From assembly GCA_902805475.1 (NCBI GenBank), contig CADCSX010000006.1:930001-994000 (forward strand): DNA of 64,000 nt, read 5' to 3'. The stretch comes from Entonaema liquescens. Taxonomy: Eukaryota > Ascomycota > Sordariomycetes > Xylariales > Xylariaceae. Of this stretch, positions 11,223-24,200 are shown in pieces; position 1 is the stretch's first letter; every line of letters begins with the position of its first letter. The notes under the pieces are model-generated. The model saw only the letters and a list, made by a program, of their open reading frames with translations, ran no database searches and was not told where the DNA came from. The position numbers and the translations under genes are program-made.

Positions 11223-11978
11223 TCAAACCTGCCGAAGGCCAAGCTCGATATCCTCACTTGCCAAAGACGCCTTCTCCCATGATTTCTCCAAGAACTGCCA
11301 GCTGCCAAGAACCCCAAACATAAGGCTCGCAATTATAGTAATGTTGGTGACCCGGTAACCTAGAGGCTAGAGCGAGTATAGCAAGAGGGACACGAGAGAC
11401 ATCAGGACCCCGACCACAAGTAGGAGATAGTAGAAGGAGGTGACCTTCTTCCAAAGTGGTGTTGGGTCTTCCCTAGTCGACACGACAGTGAACATCAGTG
11501 GGGAGAGCATCGATGCGATTACCTGAGCTACCATTATTGGATATCCGTCGTCATTAGTGGATGGTAGAGCGTCCTTCGACCGCCCCGGCATTACGCTAAC
11601 CGAGAGTGCCGTCCCGATTCCCATAAGATGACTGAATATAACAACGACAAAGCGAACTATCGCTTTAATGTCTGATATTGAGTATAAATGCGACCACAAT
11701 GATGTAGCTGCATGAATGAACCAGGCTGTAACCCGTGTATTGGTTGATGAAATTGGCCCAGCATTAGTATTCGATGAACGATGATGAGCCTGATGCAAGG
11801 TAGGCTCGGAAGGGCCCTCAACTGCACTAGTGGCTATTGGTGCCTCTTGAAACCCATGAGGATTTATGGCAGGGTCATCCATTTCATGGTTATGGCTCAT
11901 TCTAGATTGACTGGAAGCCCTGGACATAATGGAGTCTAGGAATTGCAAAAATGACTTGAGGAGGATGTCAACCGGCAT
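11223..11978 (-). pseudogene. Small multi-span membrane protein with in-frame amber codon
   Basis: Not recognised as a named family. From ATG 11978 the frame encodes 203 residues: a polar N-terminus of about 80 residues, then hydrophobic segments near residues 108-130 (FVVVIFSHLMGIGTALSVSV), 148-168 (IMVAQVIASMLSPLMFTVV) and 181-203 (YYLLLVVGVLMSLVSLLLY). It meets TAG at 11369-11367. The same frame then runs on for 47 codons to TGA at 11225-11223. That extension contains another helix (ITIIASLMFGVLGSWQFL) and a charged tail (EKSWEKASLASEDIELGL), typical of the end of such proteins. Either the TAG is a nonsense mutation, it is read through, or it lies in an intron whose length is a multiple of three. 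No convincing donor/acceptor pair is visible. Confidence 0.55.
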
Positions 11979-12932
11979 AGTTCAAGGGTCCTATTAAGAA
12001 TTGTTAGGCAAATAAAGGGGTTTCATTATATGTAGAACCAACCTTGTTGGAAATATGTATAAGTTTCGTCTTATGAAAGACGAGCTTTGATCGGGATGAG
12101 TTCCTATACCAAGAAGCTGATGTAGCAATAACTCAGTACGAACGAGTAATATGAAGTAAAAGGGAGGATTTTTGCAGGACGACGGGTAAGAACAGGTACA
12201 AAGTTGCGGAGATCGTAATTGAGAGTTAATTTCTGATCTCGTCACAGGTTCCCAGGAACGAATTTTTCACCAGTTGAACTGAATAAAAGAGGACCGATTG
12301 AAGTAGTGTGTATTTAGTGAGGTGCCTATATTTATATACGTTTTGGAAGAAGTGTGTAGGCGTCTTTACTTATATACCTTATGTGACGCAGAGCGTGAAA
12401 TGAATGCACGGAGCTGCAGTAACATGTACAGCCACATAGAGGGCTCTTCTTGTCAAAAAGCGAAGGTTTGGACGATCACCGCATACGGCTTTCTCGCTTC
12501 AGCAGGGCGAAATTAGTGCAGAGACGACATTATTCGATATGGGCCTAACGTTCGTTCGTTCGATTGATGAAATGGGAAGTGGCGTTGAACATAATTGGTC
12601 AATCTAATATCTGGCTCTCGGGGTATGGGGGGCACTATTGTTTCCACACCCTCGTACCTTTACCTCTAAGTATAAAGGGTAATAAACCATGACCACGTGT
12701 AGCTCTGCCCCGCTATTCAGACCAACGACATCTCGAAGCAGTCCTGACATAATGTTGCACTGGAGATGAGGCGTGTGCAATGACATTGACAGGTGTGGGC
12801 GCCGAGTTTGACAGATACGTACCTCGCATTCTCCGTCATTGGTCGGTGAGGGTGGCTATTCACACCAAAGTATGATTATTGGGTTGACCTTACTTTAGGG
12901 TCTGGATTGGGCTTGTAATCACCCAACACCTG
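11979..12932. other. Intergenic
   Basis: Non-coding sequence between the small membrane protein and the 3' end of BMS1. Open frames here are short and featureless. Confidence 0.5.
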
Positions 12933-15900
12933 CTACGCAACGAGAAAATTACCTTCTCCTCTTCCCCCGCCTCCAGAGCCCTCAGCCTCGCCCTTCCTCT
13001 TCTTACCCTCCTTACGCCAGAACTCCTGCTTTTCCCTGCGTTCCCGCGCTTCTTTCTTCTCACCCATCTCCTCCATCTTCTTCTTGAACTCGGCACGCTT
13101 CTCGTCCTTCTTAGCCCTGCGCCGGGCTACCGCATCCTTGCGGATCGTCGTCAGCTTCTGCAGCAGGTCACGTGCCTTGCGCTCTTCTCCCCCGAGCACC
13201 ACCGCCCGCTTCTGCATGTACGTCTTACGCTTCTGCGGCTTGGTCTGTATGATCTGGGACTTGAACGGTAGTTCCGCCGCTAGGGCCCGCGGCACCTTGA
13301 GCGCGTTGAAGTGCCGTGTTGCCCGCTCGATTTGCCGGTACTTGCTGTTGTTGTCCTGCGGCGTCGCGATCCCCTGGTCCCGTCGTACCTCGCCCGTCAG
13401 CCGCATCGACTGCCAGTTGCCAAGGAGGTTGGTGACCGGGTTGTAGAACCGGTGCGGTTTGATGGGGTACCACGCGCGGAGGAACACCAGATCACTGATC
13501 AAGATCTTGTCTTCGAAGGTGGCTCGGAAGTGCCCATCAGGCTTGGATAGAGCGCGCTTGATCTGACCACGAATACCCGAAACGGTTTTGATCGCGGCAC
13601 CTTCAAACTTGGCTATTTCCAACGAACTGTTGAACATGTCCTTGATGAATGCGGTGTTTTTGAATATTTTGTACGGCGCACCAGTAAGTTTAAGCTTCTT
13701 CACTATCTCTGTCGACTCGTCAACAGATAGAACGGTTCCAGTCGCGGCGATCCGGAAGCCTGGGTTGGCGGAGGAAAAGGACTGGAAACAGACAAATCCC
13801 GTATTAGGTGCGATTAGAGGACCGTAGAATGTACCAAAACAGTGCATATGCTCCGGTGTATACTTTAGCATACGATTCCTCGTACGAGAATCCGAAATGC
13901 TGTATATTGGGAGAGTCTGGAATCTCCTCCACCCAAGAGAGAAGATGAGGGGGTCGTTTGTTTTGAGGATTTTCTTGTGCCAGCGGTGCCTCTTGATACG
14001 GACCTGGACGAAGCCAAATCGATCTTCCGTAGCAAGTACACCTCCGACTATAATAGGTATGCGAGCGTTGAAGTTGGTAACGAACTCGGCAGGAACCTTC
14101 TCAAGTAGAATCTTGGCATATTTACCAGCCTTGAAGCCCTCGACGGCGACTCTTTGCCGTTCGTCCAAAGCTTCAAATTCGGCATTATTGATGTCAAGTT
14201 GCTTTTGAATAAGTGCCTTTTGCGCATCATACCAATCGTCTTCACCAAACTCCTCGTTGTCTCCACCTTCACGCCTAGCTTGAGCTTTGTCGTTTTTAAA
14301 TCCTTCGCGATCTTCCTCCTCAAACCGTAGCTTTAGCTCTTCTTTCCTTCGAGCATTCCTTTCGCGCTCCGCTTCTAGGCTCTCTGCTGACTCTGGTTGG
14401 GGTTCGGCTTTGTGTTGTTCGCCAGTCTCGAGGTCTTCAAACTCGCCATCTCCTTCATCATCCTCATCTTCTTCATCAAACCCATCGAATCCATCTTCGT
14501 CCTCGTCGTCTCCACCGAGCGTTGCCGTAGTAAAGCGTTGACGAAGCTGCTCAACATTATCGTCAAGTGTCCATTTAGCGGCTAGCTGATCATAATCGTA
14601 TAAAGGTATCGAGCGGTCTTCTGAGCTTGCATCTTCCTCGTTCTTTGCTTTCTTGAAGAAATCTTCGTCTTCAGAATCTTCAATATTTTCTTCTTCCTCT
14701 TCTTCGTCTACTTCTCCTTTCCACCTGTGTAGCACCTCCTCAGCTGTCAAGGCCTCATCATACATCAGGCGCGCAAGATCTGCTGTTCGGTAGGATGGGC
14801 GGCCACCATGGCGGAGTAGCGCTTTTCCTGCCAAATTATCCTTCCATCGGAGTGCAGACTCTTCCGCGCCATCATATTCTTCTTCCTCGTCCTCTTCATC
14901 GTCGTCGTCGTCATCGTCATCTTCCAGCTCATCGCCTGATATAGACCCCAGATCTGAATCGCTATCTGCAAATGCGATATCTTCCTCACCATCGTCTTTA
15001 TCTGACTGCTTGAACATCTTGCCCAGTTTTTGCTCGTTAAACTCAGGCTCTTCATCTGAGTCTAAATCTTCCTCTCCACTAACAAAACCTTCGTCTTCGG
15101 GCGTCTCCTCTTCATCTTCATCTCTTGAAGCAAATCTTGCACTTCGTTGACTTTTCCTTCCAGTGTCTTCTTCCTCAGGGACACTAGTTATCTTCTCGCC
15201 GCCTCTGAAAAGTTGCAGGCCGTCTTCTGTCTGACCTAGGAGCCGCCTTTCTCCTTGGAGTCCGATAATAAGTTCCTCACCCTCACCACGCTCTACATCT
15301 TCGGCGTCCTTATCGAAATTAAAGCCCTTTTCCCTAGTAATCCAGATGGCATCACCATCTATCTTCAGACCACTTCGATCTGACATGGGAGCATGAAGCT
15401 TTTTTTCCTTTTCGTCTAGCCGCCTTCTGCCAGTTTTCCCAGTTGCTTTCGCAATGGCCTGTTCCATAGCTGGAGTTGGACATGGATCAGGTAGAGCTTC
15501 TATATTTGATACAGAAAAGTCCCCCAGACCAGGTATATGAATTTTTTGGTGGTGGGTTGAGAAGTTGGTCCCTCGAAGGTATCCTGAGAGCACAACTGAT
15601 CGATCGCAATTTTCGTCCTCTTCAATCTGTGTTGGGTGCGTAATATCTCGGAAGCTGTCTACGATAACGTAGGGATGCGAGTTCCTCCAAATCAGGGGTC
15701 GGGGATTTTTCATGACAGAAAGGAAGCGAGATAGATTGTGGATTTCGCGGTCCGGATATCGCCCATTAATAACACCAGATAGGTAGAATAGATGTGCGCC
15801 CTGATATAATTCACTCCACAATCTGTGTTTTAACCTCTTCTTCGCATCTTTTAGAGCCTGTGGTTTTTTGAAAAGATCTAAATGGGTTAGAATACCAAAC

Positions 15901-16492
15901 ACATTGCCAGGCATACCCGTTGCAGCCGAGATATTTAAGAATTCCATGGTTTCCATTTCGAAACCAAAGTTTCCGTCGATCATTAGTAGGACGATGTCGG
16001 CAACTTTAGCCAGATCGACCATGGCTTCGAGTTCATTGGGACATTCAACGAAGGTCAACCGTTGCTTTTTTGACGTGACCACGGTGATTGGCCCCTGGGG
16101 CTCTGATATCGTCTCTTTTGCATATCTGCGAATAAGCGACTTTAGTAACGTTGTCTTTCCAACGCCAGGCGGTCCAACAATCGTTACGAGTCTCGGCGGT
16201 GGCTCGTCAGGTAATCTATCGACGAGAGGAACGTGAAGTCGCTTTTCTTTAATCTAATACAGTAATATTAGTGACAAGAGTGATAAACCCTCATTTGCGT
16301 GGATTGCGCATACATCATGAGACCGAGCAGCAGCGCGTTGTAGTTTACCGGGTCTCGAGAAGGCAAAGGCCTTGGGATTGTGATCTGATCCTGTTAGTGG
16401 GAGTCGTGATGACAACTGGAGTTATACTAACCTCCAGTTGGCTTCTTCTTTTCTTTTGATTTGCGATGGGGTTTGTGCGCCTGTTGTTCCAT
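12933..16492 (-). CDS. BMS1: Ribosome biogenesis GTPase Bms1
   Basis: Exons 16432-16492, 16314-16384 and 12933-16253 (minus), 1150 residues, near the usual size. Introns are 47 nt (an alternative acceptor six bases earlier, at 16391, would add two codons) and 60 nt. Bms1 is the nucleolar GTPase that binds Rcl1 and acts in early 40S processing within the small-subunit processome. Visible parts: MEQQAHKPHRKSKEKKK basic start; NPKAFAFSRPGKLQ signature; P-loop GPPGVGKTT at residues 71-79; TFVECPNEL in the G3 region; the D-L-F region after THLD; very long Asp/Glu-rich low-complexity stretches in the middle; the conserved C-terminal RIKRHRWHKKILKTNDPLIFSLGWRR-type block (split here across the Tsr1/Bms1 C-terminal domain); and a Lys/Arg/Glu-rich end. 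The name is secure. Confidence 0.95.
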
Positions 16493-17544
16493 GGTTGCGA
16501 CTTTGCGACGTTGAAGGTCACAACTCGGCTCACCTGAAAGATGTAGTACCTGCGATTCACGTCTTTCGCATCGAAGAAAAAATGTTTAGACGATCCGAGT
16601 AAACTCTTATCGATAGCGATAAGAATATTTCAATGGATCCATGCAGTCCAGATTCATCGGAGCTGATATAATGTGGGGCAAACTCAGCTTACCTTCGGGT
16701 CCCTGAATTCTACTTCCGGGTAGGTTATCAGCGGCTTAAGACTCCAGTCAGCGACACGGGTTGACGGGATGATGCAGTTATTCTAGAACCTTTGGTATGG
16801 ATGATGAACATCAAGGTATCACACATAAAAGGATTAGTAGTGAGAGTATCGTGCGAACTATTTATATTATTTATTCGTGTAGTATGCAGGAAGTTGTTGT
16901 GTTAGTATAGATCTGCATGTAACTACTTACATATATACTTACATATATAGTGTTGCGTACTTAGGCAACTTATAAAGAGCGCTTATAAGTTATTCACTCA
17001 ATATACGGAATCGAAGACGTGTTAACAGCATTAATAATTCGCATTACTTTTACGGTATACGTAATCAACGGCATGAGTCAAATTCCAGCCAGGAGCCAAG
17101 AAACCCCTTGGCCCCATGTGTCTCAGGTATCGAACATATCACAAGCCAAAGAGGTTTCCAAGGCACGCTAAGCAAGTACGTAGTCAAACGGTAGACGAAC
17201 GGGAAGTTTGCTCTAAAGGTTAGGCCGCGATGACGTATTCGCCCTCCCACCTTTCGAAAGCCTCCTACGCGTATTCAGTCCTATGGCACCTTCCTTACGG
17301 TGATATTAAACATCCTGGGATACGTATCTCAGCTGTTAATGGGCTTTACCCGTACTAGGTATCTACCTAGTCTCCTAATAAAGTCCCGCCCATGCACTCT
17401 TCTATTTCTATCCGTCTCGCCCAACTCTCCGTCTTGCAACATCAACACCATAGCCCATCCTTCTCTTCATTATACTACCTGGCACCAAGCAAACACTATA
17501 TACCACCAATTACACGTTTATTCCATACAACCACATCTTTAAAC
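16493..17544. other. Intergenic between BMS1 and the I9 inhibitor gene
   Basis: Shared upstream region of two divergent genes. It includes an A/T-rich part with TACATATATA-like repeats (about 16925-16955). Directly before the inhibitor start is a pyrimidine-rich leader (about 17390-17544) of the type that marks transcription starts in filamentous fungi. No gene seen. Confidence 0.5.
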
Positions 17545-17894
17545 ATGCCTACCTACATTGTAATTATAACCCTCCTTATGTTATCATAGATAACAAGTCT
17601 ATTGGGATATTATAGCTCACTTTCAAAATAGGTTACCCTTAAGGAGACCGCTTCTCCCGAGGAAGTGGCAGCAGCAAAGCAGCACGCTCAGGACCAAGGC
17701 GGCAAGATCGGTCACGAATACAGCCTTATCAAGGCCTTTTCGTACGTGATTTTCTAACAGCAATATTTTATTTTTGCATTATTCTAATTTTTACTTTCTA
17801 TAGTGTCACATTCCCTAACGATGCCCTGACTACTCTTGAGTCCCACGAGCACGTTAAGGCTGTTGAGCTGGACCAGGAGGTTAGGACGCAATAG
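17545..17894 (+). CDS. Stand-alone inhibitor I9 domain protein (Pbi2-like)
   Basis: Exons 17545-17559, 17632-17741 and 17804-17894; introns 72 and 62 nt; 71 residues. The first coding exon holds only MPTYI. The protein reads as a complete I9 fold: an edge strand MPTYIVTLKE, a helix SPEEVAAAKQHAQDQGGKIGHE, a central strand, and FPNDALTTLESHEHVKAVELDQEV. I9 domains are the propeptides of subtilisin-type proteases; free copies such as yeast Pbi2 inhibit vacuolar proteinase B and take part in vacuole fusion. There is no signal peptide, so the protein should be cytosolic. All introns begin with GTAATT or GTACGT and end in AG, and the joined frame closes exactly at the TAG. The alternative is an unrelated small protein, which I think unlikely. 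Confidence 0.88.
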
Positions 17895-18456
17895 TTGTCG
17901 TGATGAGGGGCAATTGGGTGTTAGAGCCATCGCGTGAGAACGAGCCAGCGAGCATCTGATGCGGGGCTTTGAAACTATGCTGTTTATGGTACTAGGTTAT
18001 ACTAGAAAGCTTGACTTGACTTGGCTTATGCAAGAGTCAAAAAAAAGAATAGATACATAATCTGCCAATCTTTCTTTAGCAACGTCACATGAATCTCTGT
18101 ACCATTTATAATTATTACGATTGGATCGTATTTATCTAGGTATCTTTGATTCGTATTTTGTATAATGCGCAACTTGGCGCATATCTGGTGCAAGGCATTA
18201 AAATATCAACGAGAGCCCTTAAAATGGTAAAGAAAGATCGGTGTTGGCCGCAGACTGCAGACTGCAGCAGATAAGGTCCCTTATCAATTTCGTTCTCAGC
18301 ACTGACGTCGATGTTTCCGGGGGTTGGCTCGTGACTCCGATTATATCAAAAATCAACCTTTATTATTTCGTCTTCAACCCTGGTTATGACTCCAACTCCA
18401 ACATACAACTATCATTCCTCATTCCTGCTCACCGCTAACCACCACACAATGCCGCC
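17895..18456. other. Intergenic and 5' leader of the kinase gene
   Basis: 3' region of the I9 gene followed by the leader of the mitochondrial kinase gene. A three-codon upstream frame lies at its end. Confidence 0.5.
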
Positions 18457-18460
18457 ATGA
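18449..18460 (+). promoter_or_regulatory. Minimal uORF overlapping the kinase start
   Basis: ATG CCG CCA TGA: its stop codon overlaps the start ATG of the kinase gene at 18457 in the form ATGA. If it lies within the mRNA, translation of the kinase would need leaky scanning or reinitiation. Confidence 0.4.
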
Positions 18461-19979
18461 GGAGCATATTTAGGCCGTTGCGGTGTTTTCACGCACCCAA
18501 GGCCTCGATTGCGAGTTACAGACGCAACGTCCTTGGATCGTGTTTTTATTCGTCACATGCTACTGGTACCTCATCGCCGTCGCTGTCGAACGATGAGAAA
18601 TGGTCCCATCCCCCAAGCACAGCGACGGTGACGGACGACGAAATTGCAGACCTTACCAACAAGCAGCAACATCCATTGAGTCTAGCTGACTTAGTCAAGT
18701 ATGTAAACATTTTCTAGGGATTATCTAACACATTATATTACCTTCACCGCTTCTAGTTTATGGGATATTTATATGTAAATAGGGACAGATAACTAATAGA
18801 GCCCAATTCAACAGACACGGCCGGCCACCCCTCTCAGCAGAGGCTCTTTTCTCGTCAGCCAATTTCACCCTCTCCCTACTGCCTATACGGCTGGCCCATC
18901 GCATCCAGGCACTGCGGAATCTACCCTTCATCGTGGTCTCGAATCCCAACATCAGCAAGATTTACAACAACTACTTGCACTCATTATCGACTCTCCTGCC
19001 TTGGAAACACCGCACCATTAACAACCTAGATGCCGAAATCCTTTTCACCTCGGTCCTTGCTGAGCTGGTTCACACCCACCAAGATACCATTCCTATCCTA
19101 GCTAAGGGCTTCCTTGAGTGCCGGCGGTACATCTCCCCTCAGGAGGTTACGCGTTTCCTGGATACCCACCTGCGCACCCGTATAGGTACCCGCCTTATTG
19201 CCGAGCAGCATATTGCCTTACACTACAGCAGTCTTCCACACTTTGACCCTTCCGCCTCGCCGACCCCCTGTCCGGAGCACCCCTCCTATATTGGTGTTAT
19301 TGACACCGCCCTCTCGCCTTCTGCTGTTGTGGACTCGTGCGCTGGCTTCGTGGCCGACATCTGCGAGCTAAAGTATGGCGTGCGACCCCATTGGGTCATC
19401 GACGGCGAACCTTCCACTACGTTCGCCTTCGTACCTATGCACTTGGAGTATATTGTGACGGAACTGCTCAAGAATGCGTTCCGTGCTACCGTAGAAAGCG
19501 GTCGTAACCGCGAGCCCGTGGTTATAACTATCGCACCGGAACCACCTGACGCCGGTCCACCCCGTGTGACCCTTGAACCCCCTGCGGGCGACAAGGGTGC
19601 CTTCAAGAGCGATGCCATCATGCCCCTAGACGACAACGCGCCGGGGGTTACTATCCGTATCCGCGATCGTGGCGGCGGTATTGCCCCTGACGTCTTACCA
19701 AATATCTGGAGTTATAGTTTTACTACCTTTATGGAGGAAGACGAGATCCCAGGAAGCAGTAACGGGAACGGTGGTGGTGGTAACGACGCGTTAAGCGTGA
19801 TATCGGCTTCCGGTGGTGGCGGGAGCTCCATCGCTGGCCTGGGCTATGGACTACCACTTAGCCGCGCCTACGCGGAGTACTTTGGCGGCGGAATCGCTGT
19901 TCAGAGTCTATATGGCTGGGGCACAGACGTCTACTTGCGGCTCAAGGGTGTCGGCAAGATTGATACTATAAGTCCATAA
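18457..19979 (+). CDS. Mitochondrial pyruvate/branched-chain dehydrogenase kinase
   Basis: Exons 18457-18698 and 18815-19979, intron 116 nt (donor GTATGT, branch AACTAAT), 468 residues. The splice restores LADLVKHGRPPLS, a conserved junction in this family. The protein has a basic, Ser-rich mitochondrial presequence (about residues 1-35), the BCDHK/PDK helical N-domain (LRNLPFIVVSNPNISKIYNNY), and a GHKL ATPase domain with N-box ELLKNAFRATVE near residue 297, G1 box DRGGGI near 365 and G2 box GLGYGLPLSRAYAEYFGG near 422. Such kinases phosphorylate and switch off the E1 alpha subunit of pyruvate or branched-chain 2-oxoacid dehydrogenase in the matrix. A Gly/Asn-rich insert (SNGNGGGGND) sits in the ATP lid before G2. 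Which dehydrogenase it acts on cannot be told from sequence alone. Confidence 0.92.
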
Positions 19980-21213
19980 AGCACATAGTTTTATGAGTGG
20001 TTGAGACAATCTTGTATAGAAAATGCCTAGTTATATGAACGATTACGATGTTCTGAGTTTTGTTTTCCCCAACGAGCGTTAGGTGTACGTACATGCATGG
20101 AGGAATAGACTGGCAGGTGTATATAGGAGGTATACTATTGGCATTATCTAGTAAACTTTTAAAGTAAAAACATTGTCCGTATCTGCTACCTGTAATCATA
20201 CGCGTACAAGTCCTATGCCTCTGTTCTCGGATAATATATTTTGTGAAACCTTCTTATGACCATTTCCCGTCACATCCACGTGGTTCGTAAACCCTGTAAA
20301 CCACAAGAATCTTCCGCTCTAAGGTCATATCTAGAACAATGCCACCGTGGATCCTGACAGCGTAAGTATCACCAACACCTTTTTACCGCCTACATGCGCA
20401 CATAACAACACGCACATAGCTTCAGGTCACGCACTTTCGTAATCACAAAGACAAATCACCAGATCCCAGAAATTATATATCAGATGGATAATCCGGTATA
20501 GATATATACCTATCAAGGCCAAACATGAAGATGTAAAGCATAAGATCGTAGAAACCCCACGATCTCGAGGACTAGATGAGGTTATCTACTACACGTGACT
20601 CCCTGTTGAAGGATGTTACTCCCGGTGCCGGTGTTACGCGTACACGGCTGATTCCCTGTATGTAGGTACATTACCAAAGGAGAAAAGCAAGATAAACGAT
20701 CTAACAGATAAACGCGGATCGCGATCGTCATCACGTAGAACCAAGATCTTGATATTAGATTTGATTATTACCTAGTAGTAATGCCCGATATGCAAAAGAG
20801 AGCCGCACGGATGTGTGTAACGATGTATAACAACGATGTAATATGCAGCGATAATAGGTACTTATAAGATATCATCGAACCATCCTGTTTATCCAGAACC
20901 AGCAAAACGCATCAAGTAGGGGGAAAAAGCAAGCACAACATTATAACTTGGAATATGTCCCCACCACCACTGTAAACCGCTATTAAGAACCCTGTCATTT
21001 TTCTTTCGCGTGGATAAAGAGCATGCGACTTCGTCTGCTTAAAAAACGCCAGTAAGAGCAATATTCTTTTTAGGATGGTCCTGCTCCATGCCCCCCCCAA
21101 CCTGCTAATGTCACATCAAATACGATGGACTTAGGTTGCTTGTTATATGTACATTCAGATTAATCCGCCTCGTATCTGCTCTGATCGACTATAGATGAGA
21201 AAAAATAATGCGA
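19980..21213. other. Intergenic between convergent genes
   Basis: 3' flanks of the mitochondrial kinase and the class VI chitin synthase. A/T-rich, no gene or RNA seen. Confidence 0.5.
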
Positions 21214-24200
21214 TTACATATTGGCCAATTCGTTATCAATCTGGCGGTCAAGGAATGTCTTCCGCTCGCCTATCAATTCTGTTTGCAGTCGTTGTTCAAC
21301 AAGAGCTCTGACCTGTTTCTTAGTTACTGTGTCCAGATCGACTTCTCGGAGAACAGCTTGGATTGCCTCTATAATCATGCCATCGTCGGGTCCTAGGTGA
21401 CCTCGTTGGAAATCAAAGGATGCAGTTGATTGATGACCCTGACCTAGTGGGGGGCGGGCACCGCCAGCATAACCCAACGTAGCGTTAGAAACGCGGTGCA
21501 TCTCAAGCTGTGGGGAGTTGTTCGATACGGCACGTAGATTACTCATGCTTGGTCTTTGCGTGGGGAAGTCTTGGAAAGGTGATTGCATACGCTGCATGTC
21601 ACCAAACGATGCGGTAGACTGTCGGTACATTGGGTTATCAGTGTAAGGGTGAGTAGATTGGCGCGCCATGTTCTGGAAGGGGGCCGGAGACTGGGGTGGC
21701 ATGAATCCACCACGGCCTTGGAGACCGGTAAGGACCGAGGGTTGCCGGACCGAAGAATAAACTGATTTCATATCATCCATTTCGTACGTGTCTTCGTAGA
21801 AGTCTTGTCCCTTTTCGTTTTGTGCGCCACGGCGACCAGGTAGATTATTCAACGTGGCATAATCATCCCAGCGCTGCAGCGGAATGGAACGCGGGTCAAA
21901 TCCCTCGTCATTGACTGCCACCACCTGCTTATTTCCTTTCTCTCCAATGACAATACGCGTGTTACCCCAGCTGAAGTTATCCTGGTTCCAGAAAGAGTAG
22001 ATAGGAAGAATAAAGGAGTAGACGGGGAACGCGAGGAGATAGATAATCATCCAGCCAACATGTTGCCATTGACGCTTGAGAATGAAGATGAGAGCTTGAA
22101 GACCATAAACTGCAGCTATCATAGCAATAGAAACGATCGGGAGCGGTCCAGTGTGGGAAATGATGAGGTAGAGGAGGTAACCAATATAAACGCAAGTAGC
22201 GGGGAGGATAAGCGTTCCAGTGAGGTCAAGGAAGACAACGAAGCGCATAGAGAAACAGCAGAAGCCACACATGTCCCTAAGCATCATCAACTCCATAAGA
22301 TTATGGATCGTAGAGTTAATCCATCTACGTCGCTGCGAGAGCAAGACACTCCACTTCTCAGGAGCAGCCGTCTGACAATACGCATCTGGGATAAACTTGA
22401 ACGCCATACGAGGAAAATGCTTTGTCATCAGTGTGGTGAGGTATCGATCTTCTCCGAGAGCCAGAAGATTCTTCTTGTGGAGAGTGTCGACAGTACAGAT
22501 GCTATAATCTTTGATAAGTCCGTCAGAAATAATCAAAGGTCTGCCGCGGTCAGCAGTGCGCAGGCGGTACATCGTAAAGCTACATAACAGGTTAGTATAC
22601 CAAGGGACGCATCAAAACGATATGAGGAAGCTTACCATCCGGGCAAACAAGTAACACTACCAAAGAGTGATTCGAAAGCCTTTGACAAGTGATGGGAGAT
22701 ATAGTATTCATAGACTTGAATCATACTCCACCAGGAACGCTCCTCATTTTGAAGACCAGTTTCACCGCAAATACCAGCGATCTTTGAATTGTTGGCACAA
22801 GCCGCAACAAGACGGTTGAGGGAATCCTCTCGTACGCAAGTATCAGCATCAACCATCAAGAGGTACTCGTATAATTCAGGATCGACGCCGATGATGTTAT
22901 TGATTTGATGGAACATTTCTAATTCAAGAGGATTCATCGGAGCACGGTGATGGACACGGTTTAAGAAGCTCATCAACAAGATCTGAGAATCACGCTTTCC
23001 ACGGTTGCCAGGCTTCGCTTTAGACTGCTCAGATTCTTTGCCCACTTTAACGACAACAAGATATGGAACCACGTTGCCTTCGTATTCGTAGAGACCAGAA
23101 TAGACTTTGCCGTAATTGAGTTGCTCACTACCGGTACCAATAGACTTGAAGGGTAGAGCCGGAGGGTCGACCTTGGGATCAACTCCTAGGATATCGAGAA
23201 CAATCTTGGGCGTAGGCCGATCATTACCTTCACCAACGATAACACCATCGCAGATAACACAGATCAGTTTCCTCTTGTTATCGTACTGTAAGGCAGTAAG
23301 GGAATCGAGTGCCTTTCTCAGCGAATCTTCTCCTTCGGTATAAGCTGGGACCTGACAGATAACGAACTTATCCTGTGGGGCTGGACGTCGCTTAGAGCCA
23401 AACTGCAACGCCGCAAAGAACTTGATCCCAGTAACTAAACAGATGATAACAGCAAAGGCTAAAAGGATATAGTTATTAGCTTGACATCTAGCTGAATTGC
23501 GGAAGTCAGGTATGCCGACGTAGAAGGTTTCTTTGATACAGTTGAGAGTGTTCATTTTCAGGGCGTGAGCTGTCTTGTTCCCTTTGGCGTTATTGATTTG
23601 GCTGGCCCATGACTCTGTGACGTCTTGGCCTGGGTTATCCTTGATCGAATCGATCATATCCGCGTCTAGAAAGTTGTATTGGGCAAGGTTCTTATAGTAA
23701 TCGATGGTCGAGAAATAGTTCGTCAAGTCGTAAATTCCACCTTCGTATAGGATCCACATGTGATTGTTGTTCTTGCCGTCGTCATGGACTTCGTTTATAT
23801 CCCAAACCAGATCGCCGTGGTAATACTCCTTGATCTTGGGCTGAAATACATCGCGGTACCAGGTAGGGGATCTTAGCTTAGTTGTCTGGTCAGCCTGGTA
23901 ATATCCAGACGTATGGAGACCTTGGGGTAGAGTAGGCGTGGTGTTCCTTTGCAGCTGTATAGTTTCAGATATACCGAGGCCGGGACATGTGAGTTGGAGA
24001 GGAGCTACAAAGTAGTCATCCAAGTTCATTCCCGCAAATTGCATCATGAGATCGTTTGTGGTTTCAATATTTGTGTCACTATGCTGTCGTCGCCAAAAGT
24101 CGGTAATATCGTAGACCCTGCCATGGATACTAACCCAGAAATCATCAGCTCCTTGGTGAGTGTCAACTTCTCTCTGAAGCCAAGCCTTGTCGAAATTAGG

